Part shown: piece after piece, positions 1 through 12,289 of the stretch
Layout: each line of letters opens with the position of its first letter
Numbering within the stretch: position 1 is the first letter of the stretch
Source: Icerya purchasi
Taxonomy: Eukaryota > Arthropoda > Insecta > Hemiptera > Monophlebidae
Assembly: GCA_039619475.1 (NCBI GenBank)
Contig: CM077116.1
Coordinates: 251,520,440 to 251,584,439 of the forward strand
Direction of reading: 5' to 3'
DNA length: 64,000 nt
The notes under the pieces: model-generated
Seen by the model: only the letters and a program-made list of their open reading frames with translations
The model's database searches: none
Told to the model about the DNA's origin: nothing
Position numbers and translations under genes: made by a program

Positions 1-1285
1 AAAACCTTTCGTGACTCTGAAAAGGTAGGAAATCTTAGAATAACAGTTCTTCTTAGGAAGAGACTCATAATTAAGGATGTGAAGCGGAGAAGGTGATAGA
101 TAACATTCTGCTCTTAAGAGTTGGAAGGTGGACGCTGTCAAAGGCACTATAAATATCTACAAAGGTAGCTAGGGTATAATTTTTTTGGACAAATGATTTA
201 TAGATGTGGGATAAGAAGAAGGCAACACAATCAGTAGGACCTCGACCAGAACGGAAACCATACATGTTCTTAGGCAAGACATTATTATTTTCCAGCCACC
301 AAACCAGCCGCCGGTTCAACATGGACTCAAAAAGTTTCCTCAGACAACTTGCGAGAGAAATGCAACGGAAGGACGAGGAATTTCTATCCTTGGGAATGGG
401 AATGATGATAAAGGATTTCCATGACGGAGGAGCGAAGTCAAGATAGAGAATAGAATTGAATAGATTCAAGAGTGTTTCAAGATAATATTCAGGAAGATTC
501 TTGAGAACCGTATAAGATAATCCATCTATCCCTGGAGAAGAATTAGGATTTTTCGGGAACACTGATAATATTTCATTAAAAGTGAACGGATAAGTTAGAA
601 AGTGCTCAGAATGGCATGCAACTGAAGGAGAAAGGTCAAGTTCATCAACGTTAGGAACATAAGACGGAGCGACACAATCAAAGAAAGCAGCTAGCTTGTT
701 TTCCGAAACGTAGGAAGTAAAAGGATTTAAGAACTGAGGGTTTCGAAAAGCCTTAGCCAACCTCCAAATTTGTGAAATAGGAGTAGATCTGAAAAAGGAG
801 GAATAGAAAGCAGCCCAGGACACTTTTATAACCTTCTTGAGAGTAAATCGGAATTTGGCATTAGCTTTTTTGTGAGCTAGGAAGTTTTCCGAGGAAGGAG
901 CGGCTCGAAAGGTATGAAATGTGGATACACTGGCTTGATGTGCAATTGAACACTCCGCATTCCACCATAAGGACAAGGCGTAGGGCCACCTGATGCCCCG
1001 AGAAGGAGATTTTTGTAGAGGGGAAGACAAATCTAATGCCGATGATATTAATTGAACAAAGTTTTTATACTGAAGAGTAACATGTAAGTTAGGATCGAAT
1101 CTGTAGGAAGAGGAATCCAGGGACGAACGAAAATCAGATCAATTAACCTTTGAAAAATTCCAACTAGGAGAACGGAATTCTTTGTTTACATGAGAGGAAG
1201 GAATCCCATAAACGGACACAATAATAGGAACATGGTCCCTACCAAAGGTTCCATCCAGGGTACTCCATGCACATTTCAGGCTGAC
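1..1285 (-). pseudogene. I-like non-LTR retrotransposon ORF2: endonuclease C-terminus and half a reverse transcriptase, broken
   Basis: Seen: on the minus strand the open frame 1030-71 encodes the finger and palm part of a LINE reverse transcriptase, with the blocks SPGIDGLSYTVLKNLP, IPIPK, CISLASCLRKLFESMLNRRL, YGFRSGRGPTD and a first-aspartate block FVDIYSAFDSV. Upstream, in the same frame, 1279-1142 encodes the end of an AP-endonuclease domain with GRDHVPIIVSVYG, equivalent to the SDH box. A TGA at 1141-1139 separates the two. Homology to the endonuclease stops near 1285. After the frame closes at 71, RT-like sequence continues in another frame to the window edge, so the YXDD block lies outside. 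Known: ORF2 nicks target DNA and copies its RNA into it. Inference: a dead copy; the I/LOA-type assignment rests on resemblance and on RNase H seen in sister copies here. Confidence 0.88.
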
Positions 1286-1289
1286 TATA

Positions 1290-1835
1290 TTAAAAGAACC
1301 TACCTAAATAGAGGGAAATAAAAACACATATACTAAGGCTTAACCGATAAAGAATTTCGAAAGAACAAATGGCTTTACCAATCCTCGATCTTTTTACCTT
1401 TCTGTACAGCCCTTTCCCTCCTCTCTTCCTTGGTTTAATCTTTTCCCCTACCTTATCCGTTCGATTATTTTCTCTATAGTTCGCCTGCGGTTCGATCATA
1501 GTATGCTTCCGGCTTCTCTTTTCCGTTTTTCTATTGTTCAATCTGCTTTGTGTTCATATTACCCTCCGGAGCTCAATTATACCTGCGATGCGAATCACGT
1601 CTTGTTCGAATGCCCCTTTATTTTTTCCGAACGTGCTACTCTGTATTCCAATCTTCTGCGCCTTGGCCTTCCTACTCCTTATAGTGCCACTCCATTCTTG
1701 CATTTCCCTCTCTCAATATAGTTCCCTTGTTGGCCTTCTTTATCTCCTCAATTTCTAATCTTTTCCTTATGTAATGTACAATTCTTTGCATTGTTTAAGT
1801 TCTACTGTTGACGTGTCCAAAAAAAAACGACTATC
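1290..1835 (+). mobile_element. 3' end of an I-like LINE (C-terminal zinc-knuckle region and poly(A) tail)
   Basis: Reading plus-strand frames from about 1370 gives the region that follows RNase H in this LINE type: a PWF-like block, RSIIFSIVRLRFDHSMLP, then CDANHVLFECP, a C..H..C-type motif shared with four other copies in the window. The frame closes at 1721. A short 3' region follows, ending in TGTCC, an A run at 1819-1827 and (TATC)n. The upstream end abuts the inverted ORF2 segment at about 1285-1290. The two parts together have the arrangement expected from a twin-primed insertion. No target duplication can be tested because the left flank lies outside the window. Confidence 0.8.
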
Positions 1836-1841
1836 TATCTA

Positions 1842-1915
<74 letters not shown>
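1831..1915. repeat. (TATC)n-(AT)n-(GT)n compound microsatellite
   Basis: TATC units at 1831-1843 run into about 21 AT dinucleotides (1846-1888) and 13 GT dinucleotides (1889-1914). It starts directly at the tail of the LINE 3' end, so it probably grew from the LINE tail. Confidence 0.95.
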
Positions 1916-4900
1916 AGTAAAATTCGAAACAAACAGTCGTTTGTGCTTATTTTAACAATTGTTCATTATTGCTAGTAATAATTGAAACGGTTAAGACGAT
2001 GAAGTGTTTTTAAGAAAGAAATATATAAAATTTTTGTTTGCTAATCAAATAAAGCAAAAGTTTGTCTACGAATTAAACGCTGAACAAAGTATATTTACAA
2101 AGGCTTAGAAAATAATTGTGTTAATACATGTTCGAAAAATTCGTAGATTTTATTTCTATGCTCAATATAAGCTAGAAATTAAAATAAGAAAAATAAAAAA
2201 ATAAAAATTTGCAGAACAACATCTTTTAGTAAAGTTTTAATCCTAATAAAAACCATAATTTTCTTTAAAATTTATTTTATCTACCACGGTACGCGTCAGT
2301 TTATTTATTAATAAACGTTCTTTAGAGCTTTCAATTAATGCATATGTACATATATCTATAAAAACTTTCACTGACTGTTTTTACTCAAACTGGGAACTTC
2401 AGTTTTCATAATAGTCAGATGTTAATGAAAAATGATGTGATTACTTCAAATGTTTAAGATAATGCTAATGGCGAGGATTTTTGCATGTGCGCAATTCCCA
2501 AAATGAATAAAAAAATTATAACCGTAATTTTAATCGACTGTATATGTAAGTGTTGTATGAGTTCGTGCTATTCGAATAAAGTGCTTTTTTTGAAAAGAGT
2601 TAAATTATTCTAGAACGATTTTATTGCAAAAATTCCATCGCATATACATATCTGTAGTTTGCCCACTATCGTTGCATGTTTATAAATATTATCCGATATA
2701 CGTGATTTTTTATTTCATTTTTAATGGAACTGCCCGGCACACCACGTTTACCGGAAATATTTAAACAAGGCCGAGTTCAAAAGCATCTTTCTTATTGTCT
2801 TTTTTATAGAATTTTTTGCAAAATTAAATCAGTTACGGTATTTTAGTGAATTTCCCAAATGGATTTTTAACAAGGTCAGTGAAGCACGATGTTTCGGTCG
2901 CTGAGGGCTCCGTGTATATTAAGTTTAAAATAACCACAATTTCCATTTACGTGATATTCACCGATTTCGAACCTTCTCCATAAATGTTTAAAGCTTTCTT
3001 ATTTATTATGAAAGATTTCTCAATTTTAAATTTTGCAATAGCGCATTATTTTTCACCCAGCATTCCTGTAAATGTGTGTGTTTATATGTTTAAAATAAAA
3101 AATAATAATAACAATAATAATTGGAAAAAATCGACTTGGCAGTGTTGTGTGAGAAAAAAGGAAAGATGAAAAGAAGCCAGAGAAATAGAATAAATAAAAA
3201 GGGGGAAAACCGCTAGTGGAGTATTGCCAGGCTCGAAGAAAAAAAAAATCTATTGCAGCATTATCGGTAACTTTATATGTACTGTTAACAAAAATTAATA
3301 TTGCCTTCATTTGGTCCTCTTTAGAAAACGAAAAAAAAATAAAAATAATAATAATAATATGGTTATTCGTTCTTTCTCAAATATTCATTTTTCTTTCTTT
3401 TTCCTAAAAATAATTAAAAAGGCTTTCCGATGTTATTCTAATCAGTATACGAACAAATATCGATCTAGCGTTTATTATGAAAGTAAATCTTTTACGCAAA
3501 CACCAAAGCAACATTTGACGACACATTCAAGTCCGAAGCAGAATTATGTAAAAGTGCGTATTAAGAACATAATTTTCAGTATTAATTCATCGGTTATTCT
3601 CATTTAAGTTACAAAAAGAAAAATATACGGAAAACTAAACTATTACCAAAAATAAACAACCAAGAATAGACAATCGCAAATCAAAAAACAAACATACAGA
3701 AACGATATACAACACGTGTTGCGATTAGCGTTACTCAGAACTAGGATCCATCTGATATTTTCCGAAATATAAATAAACGCACCATTACAATGTACATAGA
3801 GGAAATGGAAAAAAAATTGAAACAAACATAATGACTCTTGACTGATGAAAATACTTAAATATTTATTTAATCACTTGCTGGACTACCTCTACTTTGTCCT
3901 AAAAAGTAGTGTATATTTTTTTTGAAAATAGAAAACAATAATAAAAAAAAAAACTGTTTTTCGTCGACTACATTAATAGAAAAATAAAATAATCTTAGTA
4001 TTTACATTATTCCGAGTATTTACTTAATATTGATAATTTTAAATGTATTTTAAAATATACATTTTTTCGCAAAATTTAAATGCACTCGCTAACTTATTAC
4101 CCCTATCACATAATGATAAGTTAGGGAATAAAATATTTTTTCACAAACGGGAAAAAAAACAAAAAAATTTTAAAAATTAAAAATTCTTACTATAATGATC
4201 AATATTTACCTATTTTCTAAATATAATAGTTATCGAACAATTTTGTATACTCGAAAAGGTCGAATAGTTGCTTAGAAGTCAAAAAATTCTTATTAACCTA
4301 TTTTGTTCATTTTATTGAATTTTACCGCTAAACTAATTGAAATTTTCGCATATTTCGAAAATGAATTTTAATATTCTAAGTAAGTTGTACTTCACAGTTT
4401 CCAAGTGAAAAAATGTTACCTATCGCGCAGCATTGAATATCTATTTATTTTTCAGATTACTGTATATTCTAGAATGAAATGAAAGAAAAAAAAATAAAAA
4501 AAAAATTTAAGACAATTGTTATCACATACATAAAAAGCAAACCGAACGTCAAGGATTTTGCAGTACTTTTTCATATAATACTAAATTAAAGCAAATATTT
4601 TCTGTAAAGATTTTTTTAAAGGAATAATTTTCTTAGCGGCTAGTCGACCAGGTCCAGTCGATCACGCCCAAATAAACATGAAAACGAGAAAATAACTTCT
4701 TTTAAGATTAATGGACAAAATTTTTAAATAAAATCCGGAATCCGGAGCGATTTGCTTTTTTCTAGTGTACCCGTAATTTCATTTTCATAATTATTAAAGT
4801 TAATTAATTAATTTCTTTTTTAAATGCAAAAAATACGTTAAAATGGGGAAACCTTATCTCCTTCTTCGATTATTCCAACTCCTTTTTTTATTCGTTATAT

Positions 4901-5645
4901 CTGATATTCTACAAGCATCCGATTCCACGTCTCTTCTTTTCTTAGTTCTTGAACTGTTGTCTATGTCGACAAACTCGAAAAGGGAAAAAAAAAAACAAAA
5001 CAAAAAAAAAAAACAAACTAGCTATAATGAACAGGTATTTTATCGTCGGCGACAGGTTTTCAGTCGGAAACGTAATGGGTAATTTAACAGTTATTCGGGG
5101 AATATTTAATAATTTGTACAATTCTTTATTACCTCATACCAAAAAATAATTTCCAAAATTATATACACGCGACATAGCAACGCTGGAAATAAAAACTGTA
5201 ATATATTAAATAACCATTCAGTTTTGGAAGCACCAGGTCGAGAAAATATTAGTGATTTTTTATTACTTTTTTTTTTTTTTTATTTAACGATAATTCGACG
5301 ACACCTTCATCATCTCCGGTGACATTACTGTAAATTATAGTTGATTGTACACATATTGTATAATTATTTTAGTTATTGGTTAATAGGTTAGAAATATTAT
5401 CAATTTATTATTTAACAGAATGTACAGAAATTTTCATGTTAAATCGTATTTTTGTTCTGAAAATATTCTAGATTATTTCAAAAGAACCGGCATTATTATT
5501 GAAATTAGAAAATATTATTACACTTTGGATTTCATTCGTGACAATATCCTAATAGATGCTTTGAAGTAAGCTGTCGTCGAATAAATCTTTGCTATTCTCT
5601 TTACACTTTTATTCAATTTCTGGGAACATTATCAATAAAGTATAT
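1916..5645. other. AT-rich intergenic stretch, no gene recognised
   Basis: Sequence of very low GC with many A and T runs (for example around 3110, 3240, 3340, 4490, 4990 and 5267). The short open frames are lysine-, asparagine- or phenylalanine-rich translations of those runs and show no domain. No inverted repeat or transposon end was recognised here. Confidence 0.6.
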
Positions 5646-5649
5646 CTAA

Positions 5650-6235
5650 CCGCTCCGGCACTTTTGACAATAAAGCGGTTGGCAGTTCAGTTCAGAATCT
5701 CGCATCCTTTTTTAAAAAATCACAATCTCCAATCTCCTTTCACGGGATAAAAGTTTTATCTCAAATTTGGTCGGATATACGCTTCCGTCTTTTTCAATAA
5801 TCACTCTTTTCATCTGTCTGTTCAACCTAGTCCTCTTGCTCATCCGTGGTTCCTTTTGTTTCTCTCACTTGGCCGTTCTATAGCTTCCTCCGTTATTCTC
5901 ACCTTTTAGGCCATATTCAGTATCTTCCTCGCGGTTTCACTCTTCGTCAGGTTCCTCCATTCGTTGTCCTCCCTATTCAAATGATGCAATTGTCCGAAAC
6001 GGCTACTATGTGTTTATTAAGTGTTCATCCCATTTTGGGAGCTCTATTCCGTACTCCAATTTGCTCAGGCTTGGACTCCATGTTTCTTACAGAGCTTCTT
6101 ATATCCTTTCATTTCTTTCTCCACTCATTCGCGCTGCTATTTTTATTTACGGTATCTGTTCGGATTAAAATATAGCTGACTCTTTACTTTCCTAATTGTT
6201 TCTGCATTTAAAAGTCATTGGTTACAAACCAAAAA
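5650..6235 (+). mobile_element. 3' end of an I-like LINE, frameshifted
   Basis: Plus-strand frames give a WSDIR block (about 5770) aligning with WSDVY in the copy at 46.3-46.9 kb, then HPWFLLFLSLGRSIASSV and an arginine-rich RLRF-type block, with the cysteine region following near 5980. At least two frameshifts separate these pieces. Translation is possible in one 109-residue frame (5846-6172), but it crosses between the true frames and is not a protein. The element ends in a poly(A) run at 6231-6244. Upstream homology fades near 5650, so this is a 5'-truncated dead copy of the family that also occurs at 1.3, 18.1, 46.3 and 59.5 kb. Confidence 0.72.
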
Positions 6236-6244
6236 AAAAAAAAA

Positions 6245-9200
6245 GTAACCCTAAAGAAATGTCTGCTAAAGACTATCAGAATTTATGAAAGTTCATTCGA
6301 AGACAAATTCCTTTTAATTTGAGAAATACAGTTGAGAGGATGTGACGCTGAGTTTTTCTGCTTGACGCTCGCAGTTCGATTTTAGACACCCTGTTACCTT
6401 ATCACCTTATATTCAGGGAGTTTTAAAATGATATCAACATTAACTCACTAAAACTAACGTAAACGAGAAAGGTAAAATCGATAGAATTAAAGCGTAAAAA
6501 AGACATCATACTCAATATCATATCATATATGTTAATTTACCGCGTTACTAAAGTGAACTCCAAGTAGCAGTTCATTCATTTCGACCTAGTTATAACACTT
6601 GAAACATTCGAAGCTCTTCTCGTACAGTTATACAAGTTCAATTAAAGTAAAAAAAAGTGTACTCTCAAATAAAGAAGGCAAGACTTTTTGTAGTTCTTGA
6701 ACAATTTTTACTTGGTTATAAAACTCGTAATTACAATACAAACACTTTGTAATTTCAATGATATATGAATTTTCATAAAGTATAGTTAGTAACGGTTATA
6801 TGTCAGATAAGTATAAAGATATATGTATGGATATGTAATTGTGTATATATGTATATTTTTATTAAGTATATGTGGTTTAAGCAATTTATATGTACATTAT
6901 CTAAGAAAATTTATTTATAAAAGAATGTCAGGTTGACGATGGGTAATGTTTTATATAATAATAATTAAAATATTCGTAATTTTAAGGAAATGTTTAGAAT
7001 ATACAGAACTATTATACAAAACTAATCGTAAGTGTATTTTACTGATTAACATGTCTACGAACTATTACATTAACAAAATAAAGAATGGGAGCGTGTGTTC
7101 ATTTCTAACACCGCACCGACAAGTTCTATCGAGTTTGGCAGGATCCTTAAACGTAATGCACATGCAACTAAAAGAACGAAAGAAGGAAGGATTAAATATA
7201 CAAATTTACGAAAATGATTTCTCATATTTCGAAATGTAAAAATTGATTTAACCACCCGAACGAACAAAAATATATATGTAAATAAATAAATAAGAAAGTA
7301 TCACATATTAAAGTAACCGAAATCAATTATGACAAATAGGCCAGTTTTATTAAAATCTATTTTCCGCTAGACCGGGAAGGCGACTCCAGCAAGATATGGT
7401 CGCTCGACGTCGATTTAACAAGAAGAGAGAGCTCGAGTGAAACAGAAATCGAAAGATTTATCTGTCTTCGTTAGGTCGCATTCGTTTCTTTCCAGTTGGC
7501 GGTAGAATGAATAAGCACGCTATCCGAGTAACAAGGAATGTAAAAAGAAACTGCTTTAGTAATATGTGTATCACATAATAGAAAAATATCGCCGCTTACG
7601 TACACACGTCGTTTCTTTATTCCTCGAATCCGCGACGTCATATTTATTTGTTTATTTATTTATTAACTTGCAATTTTATATGCTCACAACAGGCTTAACG
7701 CCCAATTACGGCCAAGCATAAATTACACGTTGTGATGGGTAGAGTGCATAAAATACGATAAAACCGCGAATACTTCGGACGCAATAAAAGTACCACGTAC
7801 ACCGGGAGTATAGAAAATAATAATATTCTATTGTAATGAACGGTAATAATAATAATAATAATAAATATAAAATAATAATAATATAAATATCTTCCACTAT
7901 GTTATGCATTTGAAGAGATCTCTTGCATTAATTTAATTTATACCGTGAATAATGAAGTAAATGAAGTAAACGCACATATCTGATAAAGAATTAAAAATAG
8001 TTTCATGGTAGACCTCAAAAACAACACATTACTTTATGTTAGTGTTATTGCGGTTTAAATAAGAAAGGCGTTTCGCGCGATTATTTTATCGGCAGCTGAG
8101 AAATTAGCCAACAATTCAGACTATTTAAATTGCTACACAGAAAGTCAGAAAAATAAAAATTCGACCATTTCCTTTTTGCTAATATTATTAAGTCGTATTA
8201 ATATTGACTTTTAGCCCCCATCCTAAAAAAAAAAAAAAAAGAAAAAGAAAAAAAAAGAAAAAGAAGAAAAGAGAAAAAGATAATGGTAATAAATTCGCAT
8301 AATGCTTACATTTTTAATAAAAAATCCGGTTACTTCATAAAACACGTATTTTAACAATCTATTTTGAACATTTTTTATTAATTGAACTGATTTTAAATGG
8401 ATGTTTAAATAAAGAAATTAATTTATTTGAAAATTGTAATATTTTAATTTTCGTAACAATAAATTTCAGCTCACGAAAGGCGTTTTAAAAAGTTTCCGTA
8501 TACTAAGTCCACTTAGCTTCTTTTATCAACTACTGTAGACAGTTAGTCTGTAGTAGTGGATTTCTTCTTCACAAAAAACTATATTTTGAAAAATACTCAT
8601 AATATTCCTCGTATACACATATTCTATTACAAAATATACTAAGTACTAATGACGAATACAGCCGCCGATTCATCTACAATTTAATGTTCCTATCCTTTCA
8701 CTTAAATATTTCGTGATAGTTTTTTGCTAATCTCGAGTTCTTGAGACTAAATATAAGTTTCGAATATTATTTATATTAAAGAAAAAATGTTTCAGTATTA
8801 GTGCGTATCTGAACAGTAGATAAATTTCAAAAGACGAATAATGTCGGTTCTCTTGTGTTCCGTTTCGACTTTTTAACGGTTCAAAATTTCGTTTGAAACG
8901 AGTATGACGTTAGAGAATAATCATTACTGGGGGGATATCGATTACAGAGAAATAAATCGGTAGATAGGCAGGAAATCGATTTAAATGTGATCCGTTAATA
9001 TATTCGCTGTGTTTTTATTTAATTTTAAAAAAGCATAACTATTTTCCAACAAAATAGCTCTCCGATCTAAGCTCCGACGAAATGATTTTTGAGGTGAGCC
9101 CAAAAGTTAATGGGATTAATGGTTAATTATTTTGTCTTCTAATTAATCAAAAGTAATTTAACCTAATTCCGTTATCGTCCAAAAAGAGCGTAGTGTTTAC

Positions 9201-9736
9201 CGTAACTAATTAACTTATTTGTAACGTCTTTATTACACTCTGACGAATAGTTTGGTTTAAAGATTGTAAATTTCATAGCGGTTTGCTGTTACATAGCCAA
9301 GTTTAAACATCGTAGCGCAATCATTAGGAAATTAAATTTGATACAGAATTTAACTGACTAAGCACGCTGTAGAAAACGAGATTTAAAATGGCATCTTCTA
9401 CCACCGGTTTTGGTTATTCTTTATCAATTTTTAAATATTTTGTAATATTCATAACTAAAGAAAATTGAAAAAGATCTTCGATTAGAATTTTTAACATTTT
9501 GACAGTGAGTAGTGTCAAACATTAACGGAAAGTTCAAATATAAATTTACCTAATCGCTGCCGCTCACATGGACAAAATAATTCATTGTCATTTCAAATGA
9601 TAGGTTAAATAAGGTTATGCGCTTGTGTTACTTTCTTTCCGATAATGAATTGTCAAAAATGTATTCACGAGTGACGCTAAAAAGTTGACATGTTTAAAGC
9701 GCTCGCAACTGTTACAATTATTGTAGTGTTATTAAG
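6245..9736. other. AT-rich intergenic stretch, no gene recognised
   Basis: No protein family or RNA gene could be recognised. The part at 7340-7640 is less AT-rich than its surroundings but gives no long frame. An AAT-rich stretch lies at 7845-7882 and a purine-only A/G tract at 8225-8280. A hAT-like target duplication begins at 9729. Confidence 0.55.
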
Positions 9737-9930
9737 CGGCGGCGGATCCACGGAGAAGGGGAATAGGGGACAACCCCCCTCCGCAAAAGAAAACAAATCC
9801 TCGATGAAAAATTTTTTTACAACAGAGAAACTTAATTTATACTATAAAAAATTTGTATAAATGTTATGCCTATGAATTTAATTATAACTAATATATAATA
9901 CTGTTTTCTAGTAAAAGTATTACATGTTAA

Positions 9931-11200
9931 GGGGGTATTCTAGTCTAAGGGCACGATTTAGGAGGTTTTTTCAAGCTCAATAAAAAAAAAAAACAATAAA
10001 TATTTTTACTCTCCATTTTTTTTACCATTTATTTATTCTCGTGTTTTAAGAATACACAAAAAAATTATCAAAAAAAAAAATTCATAATTCACAAAGTTAC
10101 AGGCTAATGAAGTGGAGCGGTAAAAAAAAAAAAGGTTTGTCCTGGTTGACCGGATTGCAATTCTTCTAGTCATTTGAGACAAAAAAAAAAAAAAAAAAAA
10201 GGAAAGATTCTAAATTAGTAAGGATAAGGTTATAGCCCCTACCTCAGAGAAGAAAAAAAAAAAATCTCGTAAAATGGTGACTGTTTGAAAAAAAAGATCG
10301 ATTTTTTACCTATTTTTTGACTTTTCTAAATTTTTTAAAAATAGTAAAAATCAAAATTATGACTTTATTCTGGTAATAGAGGGATATATAAAGAAAATCC
10401 AAACCCCATTTTCAAGTAAATTGGTTTATTAGAATTTGAGATATCATGTCAGCCGTGTTGAAAAAAGTAGTTTTGAGAAAAACGCGTTTCAAATTTTGAA
10501 GGATTCAAGTAAAGTTTCAAGCAGTCTAATTCATAGAACGGTATGTTATACTTACATTTTCTTCATCGGCGATTCCTGCCTCATACAATGGACCTTTTGC
10601 TACTTCAAATTGTACATTTTCTGAAGTTCTTTCTACTAGACGAGCAGTCCTGGCTTCCTTTGAAGCATCAGAAGCTCGGATTTCAGAGCGTTCAATCCAA
10701 ATTACGTTCCACCTGACAGTCTAAATGTTCTCTTTTTTTGTCTATCTGGACGCACAGCACTTCCCTTGTTACTTTCTTTATCCATATTACACTTAATAAA
10801 TAAAATATTCACTCAAATTTTGGACTGTACACAGAGTACACACGTCTATGTTGCTGGAAGATTGAAACGATACTGACCTGAACTGAACACTAAACAAGAA
10901 AAGATTTCAACAAAATACGTTACAATGGCCTTCAGTTGATCGATTTTTAAATATATATATATATATAATGTATAAAAAAGTTTAAATTATCCTCGGATAG
11001 TCGAAGAATGTCTACCATATATTGTTTGATCCACTCCGACTGAGTCGATTTAGTTGCCGCGTCATAAAAATAGCTATAGCTCCGTAAATAATTTTAATTT
11101 TGAAAAATCTTTTTAGGGACATATTCTTAAATGTCTAAACTATCAGAATATGCAAAAAAAAAATTCGATTTTTTCATATTTCTAGACTGGAATACGGGGG
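9931..11200 (-). mobile_element. Nested DNA transposon, possibly Mutator-like, inside the hAT-like element
   Basis: This segment is absent from the related copy at 23.9-24.5 kb. Its ends are inverted: GTATTCTAGTCTA at 9935-9947, and GTATTCCAGTCTA as the reverse complement of 11183-11195, each preceded by a run of five G or C. The left half holds A runs and an AAAACGCGTTT motif. The minus strand carries a transposase-like first exon (next entry). Flanks ATGTTA and ATGTAA may be remnants of a target duplication, but the exact right border is uncertain. Mutator-like identity is a guess from the end structure and basic N-terminus. Confidence 0.5.
10556..10785 (-). pseudogene. Transposase-like first exon, frameshifted
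   Basis: On the minus strand an ATG at 10785 begins MDKESNKGSAVRPDRQKK, a basic N-terminus, and is stopped by TAA at 10704-10702 after 27 codons. In a different frame the reading resumes with IERSEIRASDASKEART and runs through LVERTSENVQFEVAKGPLYE to a strong 5' splice site, GTAAGT, at 10555-10550. The basic start and the clean donor suggest a real, intron-bearing gene of the nested element that has gained a frameshift. Downstream exons were not identified; the remaining 600 bp of the element are AT-rich. No catalytic domain is visible, so the transposase family stays open. Confidence 0.45.
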
Positions 11201-11667
11201 TCCAAGGATGTAACCGTCATCGATCTTTTGTCTTTCTTATTTATTTTTAATTTTTATTGTGCAATTTTAATTAAAAATAATTCAATGAGAAACATGTAAT
11301 ATCTGTTTTACTTGCTCACGGACATACAATTCGGATCGGACTACTAATAAAAATAAAAAAGGATTAATGCTCAATAAAAAATACTATCGCTCTATTTTTT
11401 CTAGCAATTTAATATTCAAATTCTAAACTACCACTTTAGCCACAATTTTATAATTTCGTTTTATTTTTCACCTAAAAATTCAAAATAAAAATTGCAATAA
11501 TTATGTATTTTTAAGACATTTTTAAATTCCTAAAAAGTTGGTCGCTATTTGATTTTCTTTTTGAGACAAGGTAATTCTCAAATCTATTATGTACCGTGTA
11601 AGATATTACGTAATTATATAATTCCGCATCCCCTAAATGTCTCTCTGAATCCGCCCCTGTTATTACT

Positions 11668-12289
11668 ATATTTTACTATAGTTATTATTCTTTACGTACC
11701 ACATATATACATATATATTAATTACAACGTAATTCTTAGGCTACCCACCATTAGAAAAAAATGTTCCAATTTTATCTAACGTTTGTTATATTTGATAGGA
11801 TTTTTAGGATTATGTTATATTCATATGGACCGATTTAGAATTACGTTGTAAATTTTGATCATTTTATATAAAGTATAGAAGAGAAAGAGACAGAAATATA
11901 AGCAAGAGGGATCAAGGGGCACAGCTCCTTACGAAGCCAAAATGGCCGAGTTTATATATATATATGAATGTTTCAATGTTATATAAAATAACAGTGTACT
12001 GCAATTTTTTTCCAGTTTTTATTAATAATACAATTTTAAAAACTAACCGCGTGAACTCGAACGCACAAATCTAATTAAGCAATTATAATTCCGCGTCAGT
12101 TTAAACCGGTATTTCTAAAAAGGGTTATTTCAAATTTTACCTCCGAGAAAAAAATAATAGAAAAGAAAGAAGAAGTATCGATTGTAAATCACGGATAATG
12201 AGTAGAAGAAAAAGTAAAAGTTGGGAGTAAAGTGTAAATTACACAGACGAAAAGCGGACAAACAGAATTAAGTTTAGTCAGTATGTAAG
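11668..12289. other. AT-rich stretch, no gene recognised
   Basis: Contains short TATATA runs and an A/G-rich stretch at 12145-12240. Nothing coding or RNA-like was recognised. Confidence 0.5.

Larger units (their letters stand above)
9737..11659 (+). mobile_element. hAT-like non-autonomous DNA transposon, interrupted by a second element
   Basis: The ends are imperfect inverted repeats: the left end reads CGGCGGCGGATCCA and the right end, reverse-complemented, CAGGGGCGGATTCA. Flanking 8-mers TTATTAAG (9729-9736) and TTATTACT (11660-11667) agree at 6 of 8 positions, the length expected of hAT elements. A related uninterrupted copy lies at 23860-24512 on the other strand; the two match from 9737 to about 9930 and again from about 11205 to 11659, so about 1.27 kb in the middle was added here. 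No transposase is encoded in the hAT-like part itself. Family assignment rests on end sequence and duplication length. Confidence 0.72.
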
